DNA from: UBA5704 sp036380715
GTDB taxonomy: Bacteria; Acidobacteriota; Thermoanaerobaculia; Multivoradales; UBA5704
DNA length: 64,000 nt
Direction: 5' to 3'
NCBI GenBank assembly: GCA_036380715.1
Contig: DASVEF010000278.1
Coordinates: 1 to 64,000, forward strand
Below are positions 9,402 through 17,352 of this stretch, piece after piece (within the stretch, counting starts at the first letter, position 1; each line of letters begins with the position of its first letter). The notes beneath the pieces are model-generated. The model saw only the letters and a program-made list of their open reading frames with translations, did not search any database and had not been told where the DNA came from. A program made the translations under genes and the position numbers.

Positions 9402-9956
9402 TCAGAAGCGGGTGACGCCTCCCGGGTTGCCCGTCCCAGGATTGTAATTTCCGGCGTTGACCCCGGCGGCGGCCGTCTGCCCCAGGTACTCCTGGACCAT
9501 CAGCGGGAGCTGCCGCTCGAGCCAGCGGGCCATGTCCTCCTCGTCGCGGAGGATCTCCTCGCAGATCTGCACGACCTCGTTCTGGCCGAGGGCGCGCGCC
9601 CCGGCGATCAGCGCCCGGTAGCAGGCGATCTCGAAGTGCTCGGCCGCGTAGTCGGACAGAGCGTTCTTCACCAGCTCGTCCGGCGCGGCGCCGGTTGAGC
9701 GCCCCTGGAAGAAGCCCGCGATCGTGCCCATGGCGGTCTTCACCGACGAGGTGCTGCCGCCCAGGCGGGCGACGCACTGCTCGACGCGGTCGGCGTGCAT
9801 GCGGGTCTTCTCCAGGTGCTCGGCGAGCTTCTGGAACGCCTCGGGGTTCTTGTCGCGGACGTCGTTGACGTGGTTCTCCAGGACCTGGATCTGGCCCCTC
9901 TCCATCGAATAGGCGTCATTGAGCCAGCTCAAGAGCGTCTCTCTCGGATCCTTCAT
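9402..9956 (-). CDS. DUF892 (YciF-type) ferritin-like protein
   Basis: A 184-residue four-helix ferritin-like protein. WLNDAYSMERGQIQVLENHV, KLAEHLEKTRMHADRVEQCV, DYAAEHFEIACYRALIAGAR and EILRDEEDMARWLERQLP supply the Glu/His positions typical of DUF892 stress proteins. The C-terminus is a Gly/Asn tail (GVNAGNYNPGTGNPGG). Members are linked to stress responses but the reaction is not settled. It ends at the shared terminator and is monocistronic as far as can be seen. Confidence 0.85.
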   Translation of the reverse strand: MKDPRETLLSWLNDAYSMERGQIQVLENHVNDVRDKNPEAFQKLAEHLEKTRMHADRVEQCVARLGGSTSSVKTAMGTIAGFFQGRSTGAAPDELVKNALSDYAAEHFEIACYRALIAGARALGQNEVVQICEEILRDEEDMARWLERQLPLMVQEYLGQTAAAGVNAGNYNPGTGNPGGVTRF

Positions 9957-10081
9957 GCGGTGCTCCTTTCCCCTGTTGTATGGATTTCAAGGTTGGACGC
10001 GAACGGCACCGGATACTCCCCGGCGCCAAATTCTCAGAGGTGCAACATGTGTGCCCCGGAGACAGGCTTTCCCTAGAAGAA

Positions 10082-10771
10082 TCAGGGGATCTGCGCCGGC
10101 ACCAGCGGCTCTTCCTCGCGCCAGATCGGAGGGCCTTCGGTGTAGTGCTCCCGCTTCCAGATCGGGACCTCGGTCTTAAGCCTTTCCAGGGATGTGCGGC
10201 TGGCCTCGTAAGCGGCGGCGCGGTGGGGCGAGGCCACCGCGATCACTACGCTCGGCTCCCCTACCGGCACCTCGCCGAGCCGGTGGACGATGGCCGCCCG
10301 CAGCCCGGGCGAGGACGCTTCCAGGTCCGCGACGATCCGCCGCAGGCCCTCCACCGCCATCGTCCGGTAGGCGCTGTAGGTGAGCTTCTCGACCCGCCGC
10401 CCCTGATGGCTGTCGCGGACCGTCCCCAGGAAGACCAGCACAGCGCCGCGGCCGGGACCGGAGACCTCGGCGACCACCCGGTCGACGTTGATGGGGTTGT
10501 CCACCAGCTCTGCCTGGAGACGCCCGCCGCCTCCGGAGACCGGAGGGAGGAGCGCCACCTCGGCGCCGTCGCGCAGCGGCTCCTCGGGGGTGACGACGCG
10601 GCCATCCACCGCCACGGCCAGGCGGGACCAGAGGGGCTCCAGCTTCGGGTATTGCGGATCGAGCCGCCCGCGCAGGTCGGCCACCCGGCTCCCTTCCGCA
10701 AGCTCCAGGTCCATCTCGCCCGCGCCCAGGGCATCCGCGGCGCTGGCGAAGGCGAGGAGGCGGATTCTCAT
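10082..10771 (-). CDS. moaDE: MoaD-MoaE fusion, molybdopterin synthase
   Basis: A 229-residue single-chain molybdopterin synthase. Residues 1-81 are the ubiquitin-like MoaD (MRIRLLAFASAADALGAGEM ... GAEVALLPPVSGGGG), ending in the Gly-Gly that would carry thiocarboxylate; residues 85-229 are MoaE, with GAVLVFLGTVRDSHQGRRVE, SAYRTMAVEGL, HRLGEVPVGEPSVVIAVASP and PIWKREHY, including the catalytic lysines. The two domains are separated only by GRLQAELVDN. In a fusion the MoaD tail would be internal, so the product must work differently or be cleaved. The ATG lacks a Shine-Dalgarno; TACCAT lies 7 nt upstream. Confidence 0.9.
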   Translation of the reverse strand: MRIRLLAFASAADALGAGEMDLELAEGSRVADLRGRLDPQYPKLEPLWSRLAVAVDGRVVTPEEPLRDGAEVALLPPVSGGGGRLQAELVDNPINVDRVVAEVSGPGRGAVLVFLGTVRDSHQGRRVEKLTYSAYRTMAVEGLRRIVADLEASSPGLRAAIVHRLGEVPVGEPSVVIAVASPHRAAAYEASRTSLERLKTEVPIWKREHYTEGPPIWREEEPLVPAQIP

Positions 10772-10829
10772 GACCGCGATGGTAGCACCGCACTCCCCAT
10801 ATAATCCCCGCGCCAGGAAGGGGGGATGC

Positions 10830-12494
10830 GTGACGATTCTGGAGAGCAAGGTCAACCGGAACGAAGCCTTCGAGCGGCAGGCGGAGCACTGGCGGACGCA
10901 GATGCAGCGCATCCGCGAGCAGGAGGACCGGATCCGCCTCGGCGGCGGCGTCAAGGCGCAGGACCGGCAGCGGGCACAGGGGAAGATGACCGCCCGCGAG
11001 CGGGTCGAGGCGCTGTGCGATCCGGGTGCGCCGTTCCTGGAGATCGGCCTCTGGGTGGCCTACGGCTTCTACGAGGAGTACGGCGGCGCTCCCGCGGCCG
11101 GCGTGGTCGTGGGGATCGGCAGGATCCACGGCCGCGACTTCGTGGTGGTCGCCAACGACGCCACGGTCAAGGCCGGGGCCTGGTTCCCGCTGACCTGCAA
11201 AAAAGTGCTGCGGGCGCAGGAGATCGCGCTGGAGAACCGGCTGCCCATCGTCTACCTGGTCGACTCGGCCGGCGTCTTCCTCCCCCTCCAGGACGAGATC
11301 TTCCCGGACAAGGAGCACTTCGGCCGCGCCTTCTACAACAACGCCCGGCTCTCCGCCGAAGGGGTGTTCCAGATGGCGGCGATCATGGGCTCGTGCGTGG
11401 CCGGCGGGGCCTACCTGCCGATCATGAGCGACGAGGCCCACATCGTCGAGGGGACCGGCTCGATCTTCCTCGCCGGCTCCCACCTGGTGCAGGCCGCGAT
11501 CGGCGAGAAGATCGGTAACGAGGAGCTGGGCGGCGCGCTGGTCCAGTGCGACATCTCCGGCGTGGTCGACCACCGGCATCCGGACGACGCCTCCTGCCTG
11601 GAGAAGATCCGCAGCCAGCTCTCCCAGCTCGCGGAGGGCGAGCGAGCCCCCTTCGCGCGCCGCGATCCGGTCCCGCCGCTCCACGATCCCGAGGATCTTT
11701 ACGGCCTCATGCCGATCGACCGCTCGCGCCCCTACGACACCTACGAGGTGCTGGCGCGGCTGCTCGACGGCAGCGAGCTCGACGAGTACAAGGCCACCTA
11801 CGGCCAGACGCTGATCTGCGGCACCGGCTGGATCGAGGGGCAGGTGGTCGGCGTGGTGGCCAACCAGCGCTCGATCGTGGGACGCAGGACCGGCACGGGC
11901 GAGCGCGACCGCGAGCTGCAGATCGGCGGCGTCATCTACTCCGATTCGGCCGACAAGGCGGCGCGCTTCGTGGAGCTGTGCAACCAGAAGAAGGTCCCGC
12001 TCCTCTTCCTCCAGGACGTGACCGGCTTCATGGTGGGGAGCCGGGCCGAGCGGGGCGGCATCATCAAGGACGGCGCCAAGCTGGTCAACGCGGTGGCCAA
12101 CACGACGGTGCCCAAGCTCACTCTCTTCGTCGGCAACTCCTACGGTGCAGGCAACTACGCCATGTGCGGCAAGGCCTACGGCCCGCGCTTCCTCTACGCC
12201 TGGCCCTCGGCGGCCATCGCGGTCATGGGCGGCGAGCAGGCGAGCAAGACGCTGCTGTCGATCCAGCTCAAGAACCGCGGCGAGGACGTCACCGAGGAGG
12301 AGAAGACCCGTCGCCTGCAAGAGATTCAGGCGCGCTACGCCGCCGCCATGGACCCGCGCTACGCCGCCGCCCGCCTCTGGGTGGACGCCATCATCGACCC
12401 CGCCGAGACCCGCCAGATCCTCGCCCGCTCGCTCGCCTGCGCGGCGATGAGCCCGCACCTTCCGGAATTCAGGACAGGGGTGCTGCAGACGTAG
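10830..12494 (+). CDS. Acyl-CoA carboxylase, carboxyltransferase (beta) subunit, methylcrotonyl/geranyl-CoA type
   Basis: A 554-residue biotin-dependent carboxyltransferase with two crotonase-fold halves. Landmarks are GKMTARERVEALCDPGAPFL, GGAYLPIMSDEAHIVEG (first oxyanion region), FLQDVTGFMVG and SYGAGNYAMCGKAYGPRFLY ... AVMGGEQAS, the last typical of methylcrotonyl-CoA and geranyl-CoA carboxylase beta subunits. It would carboxylate 3-methylcrotonyl-CoA in leucine degradation or a terpenoid acyl-CoA. The GTG start has AGGAAGGGGGG just upstream and TATAAT at 10800. No biotin carboxylase alpha subunit is in the window. AtuA-type genes 600 nt downstream favour a Liu/Atu-like role. Confidence 0.88.
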   Translation: MTILESKVNRNEAFERQAEHWRTQMQRIREQEDRIRLGGGVKAQDRQRAQGKMTARERVEALCDPGAPFLEIGLWVAYGFYEEYGGAPAAGVVVGIGRIHGRDFVVVANDATVKAGAWFPLTCKKVLRAQEIALENRLPIVYLVDSAGVFLPLQDEIFPDKEHFGRAFYNNARLSAEGVFQMAAIMGSCVAGGAYLPIMSDEAHIVEGTGSIFLAGSHLVQAAIGEKIGNEELGGALVQCDISGVVDHRHPDDASCLEKIRSQLSQLAEGERAPFARRDPVPPLHDPEDLYGLMPIDRSRPYDTYEVLARLLDGSELDEYKATYGQTLICGTGWIEGQVVGVVANQRSIVGRRTGTGERDRELQIGGVIYSDSADKAARFVELCNQKKVPLLFLQDVTGFMVGSRAERGGIIKDGAKLVNAVANTTVPKLTLFVGNSYGAGNYAMCGKAYGPRFLYAWPSAAIAVMGGEQASKTLLSIQLKNRGEDVTEEEKTRRLQEIQARYAAAMDPRYAAARLWVDAIIDPAETRQILARSLACAAMSPHLPEFRTGVLQT

Positions 12495-12495
12495 G

Positions 12496-12549
12496 CCCCC
12501 TTCCCGACCCTCTCCCGTATCGCGGGGGAGGGGGTCAGGGGGAGGGGGG
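12496..12549. repeat. GC-rich intergenic palindrome, copy 3
   Basis: CCCCCTTCCCGACCCTCTCC, hairpin CGTATCGCG, then GGGGAGGGGGTCAGGGGGAG. It fills the gap between two convergent genes. Confidence 0.75.
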
Positions 12550-12552
12550 TTC

Positions 12553-13026
12553 CTACCCCGTATCCCAACGCTTCAGGATCATCTGGATCTCGTCGCGGTG
12601 GGTGCTCTCGTCGCGGATCAGGTCGTCGAACTCGACCGCCAGGCCGTAGTGGCCCAGGGCCTCGGCCTGCCGGCGGCGCGCGACGTAGCGGTCGATCGTC
12701 TCGATCTCGTCCGCCAGGGCGTTGCGCAGCATTTCCCTGGCGTCCCGGCCCGCCTTGACCGGAGCGGGGGTGGTGACCGGCGTACCGCCGAGGGCGACGA
12801 TCTTGTCGGCCAGGATCTGGGCGTGGCCCAGCTCGTCGGGGATCTCCGACTCGAAGAACTGGCGCAGCTCCATGCGCCACTGCCCCTGCACCTGGCTCGC
12901 ATAGGTCCGGTAGGCGATGACCGCCGCGTACTCGTGCGCCAGGTCGATGTTGAGCTTTTCGAGGAACTCCTCCTGGGTCACGCTGGCGGTGTCCGCCTCC
13001 CTCTCTTCCATCGTCTTCGTTGCCAT
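12553..13026 (-). CDS. Ferritin-like protein (bacterioferritin/Dps-type fold)
   Basis: A 157-residue helical protein. EEFLEKLNIDLAHEYAAVIA, FFESEIPDELGHAQILADKI (E-x6-Y...E-x2-H type), ADEIETIDRYVARRRQAEAL and DDLIRDESTHRDEI give the four helices and paired carboxylate/His positions of di-iron ferritin-like proteins. The ATG at 13026 follows AAAGGAGGAG; a longer frame would run through this site. It stands alone, divergent from the AtuA operon. Confidence 0.8.
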   Translation of the reverse strand: MATKTMEEREADTASVTQEEFLEKLNIDLAHEYAAVIAYRTYASQVQGQWRMELRQFFESEIPDELGHAQILADKIVALGGTPVTTPAPVKAGRDAREMLRNALADEIETIDRYVARRRQAEALGHYGLAVEFDDLIRDESTHRDEIQMILKRWDTG

Positions 13027-13103
13027 CGATGCTCCTCCTTTCGCGCGAAAGGACGTATGCAAGACTCCGACCTCCAGACACCCGTGCTAGGCTTCCGCCG
13101 CCT

Positions 13104-14471
13104 ATGAAGACGATCCGGATCGGCAACGGCCAGGGGTTCTGGGGGGACAACGTGGACGCGCCGGTCGAGCTGCTGCGCGGCGGCCCGATCGACTACATCG
13201 GCATGGATTACCTCGCCGAGGTGACCCTGTCGATCATGATGCGGCAGAAGCTCAAGGACCCCCGGATGGGCTACGCCACGGATTTCATCGGCTTCATCCG
13301 CAGGGTCCTCCCGGAGATCAAGGAGCGCAACGTCCGCATCCTCGCCAACGCCGGCGGGCTCAACCCGAAGGCATGCCGCGAGAAGATCTTCGAGGTGGCG
13401 CGCGAGCTCGGCGTCTCCGGCCTGCGGGTCGGCGTGGTCGAGGGGGACGACATCTACTCCCGGCTGCCCGACCTGGTCGCGGCCGGCTATCCGCTGAAGA
13501 ACATGGACACCGGCGAGCCGCTCGAGCCGGTGCTCGACCGGATGATGAGTGCCAACGCCTACATCGGCGCCCGGCCGGCGGCCGAGGCGCTGCGGCAGGG
13601 CGCGCTGATCGTCCTCTGCGGCCGGATCACCGACACGGCCCTGGCCCTGGCGCCGATGATCCACGAGTTCGGCTGGGGCGAGGAGGATTGGAATTGCCTC
13701 GCCGCCGGCACCATCGCCGGCCACATCATCGAGTGCGGAGCCCAGTGCACCGGCGGCAACTTCAGCCGCTGGTGGGAGGTCCCCGACCTCTGGAACGCCG
13801 GCTACCCGATCATCGAGGCGCGCGCGGACGGCACGTTCACCGTCACCAAGCACGAGGGGACCGGCGGCATGGTGACGGTCGACACCGTCTCCGAGCAGCT
13901 CCTCTACGAGATGGGCAATCCGGCCGAGTACATCACTCCGGACGTGGTCGCCGACTTCACCTCGATCCGTCTGCGCCAGGAGGGGAAGGACCGGGTCGGC
14001 GTCTCGGGAATCCAGGGGCGCCCCAGAACGCCGTTCCTCAAGATCTCGGCCTCGTATCTGGCGGGCTACAAGACCGGCGGCCAGATCACTCTGTCGGGCC
14101 CACGCGCCGTGGACAAGGCGAAGCTCGCCGCCGAGGTGGTGTGGAAGCGGCTGGAGCGCGCGGGGATCACCTTTCCGGAGGAGAACCGCTCGCAGGAGCT
14201 GCTCGGCACCGGCGTCTGTCTGCCGGGCGTGTTCCCGGCCGCGGCCGATCTGCCGGAGGTGGTCCTCCGCCTGGGCGTGCGCGATCCCGATCCCGGCAAG
14301 GTGGCCCGCTTCGGCCAGGAGATCGCGCCGCTGATCACCGCCGGCCCGCCGGGGGTGACCGGCTTCGCGGGCGGCCGTCCGAAGCCGCAGGAGATCATGG
14401 CCTACTGGCCGGCGCTGCTCGCGCGCGAGGAGGTGGAGGGGCGGATCGAGGTCGACGTGGAGGAGGCGTGA
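13104..14471 (+). CDS. AtuA-like protein, large domain (DUF1446)
   Basis: A 455-residue acyclic-terpene-utilisation AtuA-family protein. IRIGNGQGFWGDNVDAPVEL, GGPIDYIGMDYLAEVTLSIM, NVRILANAGGLNPKACREKI, GALIVLCGRITDTALALAPM and CTGGNFSRWWEVPDL are family signatures. AtuA is required for citronellol/geraniol degradation in Pseudomonas; its reaction is not established. Canonical AtuA has a second C-terminal domain; here that is encoded separately, two genes downstream. No strong Shine-Dalgarno is visible. The stop overlaps the next gene (GTGA). Confidence 0.88.
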   Translation: MKTIRIGNGQGFWGDNVDAPVELLRGGPIDYIGMDYLAEVTLSIMMRQKLKDPRMGYATDFIGFIRRVLPEIKERNVRILANAGGLNPKACREKIFEVARELGVSGLRVGVVEGDDIYSRLPDLVAAGYPLKNMDTGEPLEPVLDRMMSANAYIGARPAAEALRQGALIVLCGRITDTALALAPMIHEFGWGEEDWNCLAAGTIAGHIIECGAQCTGGNFSRWWEVPDLWNAGYPIIEARADGTFTVTKHEGTGGMVTVDTVSEQLLYEMGNPAEYITPDVVADFTSIRLRQEGKDRVGVSGIQGRPRTPFLKISASYLAGYKTGGQITLSGPRAVDKAKLAAEVVWKRLERAGITFPEENRSQELLGTGVCLPGVFPAAADLPEVVLRLGVRDPDPGKVARFGQEIAPLITAGPPGVTGFAGGRPKPQEIMAYWPALLAREEVEGRIEVDVEEA

Positions 14472-14878
14472 GGACGGAGCGCGCGCTCCTCCGCACCTGG
14501 TACGGCGGGCTGCTCGCGGGTCTCCTCCCGATCCTGGTCCTCGGCTTCCTCTACAGCGCGCTCGCCGACCGCCTCGCCTTCGCGGGCTGGGCCCTGGCCG
14601 CGGCCACGGCGTGGGTGCTGCTGCTGCGCCATGGCCTGGGCTCGGCATGGGAGACGCCGCGCCTGGCCGGCGCCATGGCGCTGCTGGCCGCCCTCGGCTG
14701 CGGCGCGTTCGCCTGGCTCGAGCGGCGCCACCACGAGATCCTCGACCTGGGGTTCCGCGCCGTTCTGCCCGGGATCTATCATCCGGCCGCCACCCGTCCG
14801 GCCACGGCCGGAGTCCTGGCCGCCGTGCTCGCCGCGGCCGGGCTGGGGGCTCTGCTCTTGAGGAGGAAGGCGCAATGA
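14468..14878 (+). CDS. Small integral membrane protein inserted between the two AtuA halves
   Basis: A 136-residue protein with four predicted helices: GLLAGLLPILVLGFLYSALA, FAGWALAAATAWVLLLRHGL, LAGAMALLAALGCGAFAWLE and GVLAAVLAAAGLGALLLRRK. No recognised family. The GTG start overlaps the AtuA stop, has GGAGGAGG upstream, and its stop overlaps the next ATG, so translation is coupled on both sides. Its position suggests a role in uptake or membrane anchoring of the AtuA complex; this is inference. Confidence 0.6.
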   Translation: MRTERALLRTWYGGLLAGLLPILVLGFLYSALADRLAFAGWALAAATAWVLLLRHGLGSAWETPRLAGAMALLAALGCGAFAWLERRHHEILDLGFRAVLPGIYHPAATRPATAGVLAAVLAAAGLGALLLRRKAQ

Positions 14879-15222
14879 AAGTCCGGCTCTACGAGGTCGC
14901 CCTCGCCCGCTCGGGGGACAAGGGAGACGCGAGCAACGTCGGCCTGATCGCCAAGACGCCGGAGATCTACGAGGTCCTGCGCGATCAGGCCACGCCGCAG
15001 CGGGTCCAGGAGCACTTCCGCGAGGTCTGCCGGGGCGGAGTCGAGCGCTTCGACGTGCCGAACCTCCTCGCCTTCAACTTCATCCTGCACGATTCGCTCG
15101 GCGGCGGCGGCACCGAGAGCCTGAAGACGGACGCCCAGGGGAAGACGCACGCCCAGGGGCTCCTCCAGATGGAGGTCGAGGTCCCGGACGAGCTGGTCCG
15201 CGCGCTGGAAGGCCGGCGATGA
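14875..15222 (+). CDS. AtuA-like C-terminal domain protein
   Basis: A 115-residue protein with VALARSGDKGDASNVGLIAK, RFDVPNLLAFNFILHDSLGGGG and THAQGLLQMEVEVPDEL, matching the C-terminal domain of AtuA-family proteins. It probably assembles with the large domain encoded at 13104-14471. Its ATG overlaps the stop of the membrane-protein gene and its own stop overlaps the next ATG, so the operon is tightly packed. Confidence 0.85.
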   Translation: MKVRLYEVALARSGDKGDASNVGLIAKTPEIYEVLRDQATPQRVQEHFREVCRGGVERFDVPNLLAFNFILHDSLGGGGTESLKTDAQGKTHAQGLLQMEVEVPDELVRALEGRR

Positions 15223-15998
15223 GCCCGCTCGAGACCCGCCGCGACGGCGACCTGCTCTGGGTCACGCTGAACGATCCGGACCGCGCCAACGCCCTCTCGC
15301 CGTCCCTGATCCACGAGCTGACCGAGCTCTACCGCCGGCACCTGCGTTCGGAGGGGGTGCGCGCCGTGATCCTCTCCGGGGCGGGCAAGAACTTCTCGGC
15401 CGGGGCCGACCTGGAGCACTTGCGGTCGCTGCGCGACGCCGGACCGGAGGAGAACCTGCGCGACTCGCTCCGCCTGCGCAACCTGTTCGAGTCGGTGCTG
15501 CGCCAGGAGACGCTGACGATCGCCCTGGTCCAGGGCGCCTGCGTGGCCGGAGGGTGCGGCCTCGCCACCGCCCACGACTTCGTGGTGGCGGCCGACGACG
15601 CGCGCTTCCTCTACAGCGAGGTGCGGATCGGCTTCGTGGCGGCCCTGGTGGCGACCTATCTGCCGCTGCGCCTGCGCGGCTCCGACATCCGCGAGCTGCT
15701 GCTCAATCCCCAGTTCGTGGACGCGCAGAGAGCGCTGGAGATCGGCCTCGTCAACCGGATCGCTCCGGCCGCCGACCTCACCGCCGTGGGCCAGGCGCTC
15801 GCCGCGCAGATCCTGGAGACCGGCAGCTCCGAGTCGATCGCCCGCACCAAGCGGCTGCTGCTGGAGGTCATGGGCACGCCCCTCGACCAGGCTCTGGGCC
15901 ACGCCGCCGAGGCCAACGCCGCCGCCCGCGCCACGGACGACTGCAAGCACGGCATCGCGACCTTCCTGGAGACCAAGAAGCCACCCAAGTGGCGCTAG
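15219..15998 (+). CDS. Enoyl-CoA hydratase/isomerase (methylglutaconyl-CoA hydratase-like)
   Basis: A 259-residue crotonase. LNDPDRANALSPSLIHELTE at the N-terminus, AVILSGAGKNFSAGADLEHL forming the first oxyanion loop and VQGACVAGGCGLATAHDFVV the second; Glu in YSEVRIGFVAALVATYL is in the place of the catalytic acid. The likely reaction is hydration of an unsaturated acyl-CoA; context with a methylcrotonyl-type carboxylase favours methylglutaconyl-CoA. The start overlaps the upstream stop (ATGA), making it the fourth gene of the AtuA operon. Confidence 0.9.
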   Translation: MSPLETRRDGDLLWVTLNDPDRANALSPSLIHELTELYRRHLRSEGVRAVILSGAGKNFSAGADLEHLRSLRDAGPEENLRDSLRLRNLFESVLRQETLTIALVQGACVAGGCGLATAHDFVVAADDARFLYSEVRIGFVAALVATYLPLRLRGSDIRELLLNPQFVDAQRALEIGLVNRIAPAADLTAVGQALAAQILETGSSESIARTKRLLLEVMGTPLDQALGHAAEANAAARATDDCKHGIATFLETKKPPKWR

Positions 15999-16005
15999 AG
16001 CGGAC

Positions 16006-16683
16006 ATGCGCCTCGTCCTCTTCGACATCGACGGCACTCTGCTCCACTGCGGCCCGCAGGTCCGCCCCCTGTTCAAGGAGGCCCTGATCGAGGTCTACGG
16101 CACGGCCGGGGACTGCGACCACTATTCGTTCTCGGGACGGACCGATCCACGCATCGTGCTCGACCTGGTGACCGCAGAGGGAGTTCCGGAGGAGGAGGCC
16201 CGGCTCCGGCTGCCGCGCGTCCGCGAGACCTATCTGGAGAAGCTGGAGCGGAGGCTCGACCGCCGCGGGATGCGCCTGCTGCCGGGGGTCGTGGAGCTGC
16301 TGGAGAGATTGTCGGAGCGCTCGGACCTCGCGCTCGGCCTGTTGACGGGCAACTGGGAGCCGGGGGCGAGGAGCAAGCTCTCCCGCTTCGACCTCAACCG
16401 CTTCTTCCCGTTCGGCGCCTTCGGCTGCGACGCCGTGGACCGCGACGACCTCCCCCCGGTCGCCCTGGACCGGGCGGAGCGCCGGACCGGACGCCGGTTC
16501 GCTCCCGGAGAGACGCTGATCATCGGCGACACTCCACACGACGTCGCCTGCGGGCGCGCGCACGGCATCCCGGTGCTCGCCGTCGCGACCGGCCGCTCCC
16601 CGGCGGACGCGCTGCGCGAAGCCGGGGCCGACTGGGTGGTGCCGGACCTGACGTCGGCGCTCGACTGCGTCGAGTGGCTCTAG
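16006..16683 (+). CDS. HAD-superfamily phosphatase (phosphoglycolate-phosphatase-like)
   Basis: A 225-residue HAD hydrolase. Motif I is LVLFDIDGTLL (nucleophile and acid Asp at about 6 and 8), motif II LGLLTGNW, motif III via K of ARSKLSRF and motif IV LIIGDTPHDVACGRA. A helical cap lies between motifs I and II (subfamily I). The substrate cannot be read from sequence; it may act in metabolite repair. It follows the enoyl-CoA hydratase by 7 nt on the same strand and may be the last gene of that operon. Confidence 0.85.
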   Translation: MRLVLFDIDGTLLHCGPQVRPLFKEALIEVYGTAGDCDHYSFSGRTDPRIVLDLVTAEGVPEEEARLRLPRVRETYLEKLERRLDRRGMRLLPGVVELLERLSERSDLALGLLTGNWEPGARSKLSRFDLNRFFPFGAFGCDAVDRDDLPPVALDRAERRTGRRFAPGETLIIGDTPHDVACGRAHGIPVLAVATGRSPADALREAGADWVVPDLTSALDCVEWL

Positions 16684-16690
16684 GGGAGGG

Positions 16691-17035
16691 CTACTCCAGC
16701 GCTCCGCCCGCCAGCTTCCATTCGGGGATTCCGCCGGTCACCTCGACCACACGGCGCGCTCCCAGCCGGTGCAGGGCGAGGCTCGCCGCGCGCATCTCCG
16801 GGTCCTCGGCCCTGGCGCCGACGACAAAGAGCTCCGTCCGCTGTGTGGTGCCGGCCGGCAGGCTCCCGGCCAGGTCGGCTGCGGTCGCCGAGACCGATCC
16901 CGGGATGTGCCCGCGCTCGTACTCCTCCCGAGGCCGCACGTCCACCACGCAGAACGGCGGGAAAGGAACACGCAGGCGCCGCCGGAGCTCGCCCGCGTGG
17001 GTCTTGAAGATCACGCCATCGAAATGCGGATCCAT
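16691..17035 (-). CDS. Single-domain rhodanese-like protein lacking the catalytic cysteine
   Basis: A 114-residue rhodanese fold: CVVDVRPREEYERGHIPGSV, then ELFVVGARAEDPEMRAASLA where an active enzyme has Cys at the start of the catalytic loop, then LHRLGARRVVEVTGGIPEWK. The expected C-x4-R loop is absent (VGARAED), so it is probably non-catalytic and may act as a binding module. A GAGGGG site precedes the ATG. The neighbour upstream is a small zinc-finger-like gene. Confidence 0.75.
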   Translation of the reverse strand: MDPHFDGVIFKTHAGELRRRLRVPFPPFCVVDVRPREEYERGHIPGSVSATAADLAGSLPAGTTQRTELFVVGARAEDPEMRAASLALHRLGARRVVEVTGGIPEWKLAGGALE

Positions 17036-17086
17036 GGCCCCTCCTGGCCGCCGTCGGCGGCGGCCAGGGCGATGCTATCCCAGGTT

Positions 17087-17278
17087 CTATGCCGGTTGCA
17101 GGACCGGCTTCTCCTCTCCCAGCTTGAGCCCCTGCCGCCGGATCGCGAGCTGGGCCTCGTCCAGGCAGGCGGGGCATCGCCGCAGCAGGTGCCGGACGAT
17201 GTCCTGGTTCTCCCTCCGGGAGAGCTCCGCCTTGAGAAATCTCTCCAGGGTGTCTGGTGAAAAGTGTAGCTGCGCCAT
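17087..17278 (-). CDS. Small zinc-finger-like protein (zf-HC2-type)
   Basis: A 63-residue protein: FSPDTLERFLKAELSRRENQ then DIVRHLLRRCPACLDEAQLA. The H-x4-C-x2-C motif and preceding helix match the N-terminus of the TPR protein at 7833-9194 and the short gene at 33219-33395, but here the domain stands alone with no TPR or membrane helix. The family resembles the zinc-binding module of anti-sigma factors. The role is unknown; it may be a relic or a small interaction partner. Its ATG is preceded by AGGGGA. Confidence 0.65.
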   Translation of the reverse strand: MAQLHFSPDTLERFLKAELSRRENQDIVRHLLRRCPACLDEAQLAIRRQGLKLGEEKPVLQPA

Positions 17279-17352
17279 TGAGTCCCCTCCGAGCCTACCC
17301 GCTCCTAACAGTATTTAGTTGCAGGAACGTAGAAAAAGGGGACAGGCAATCT

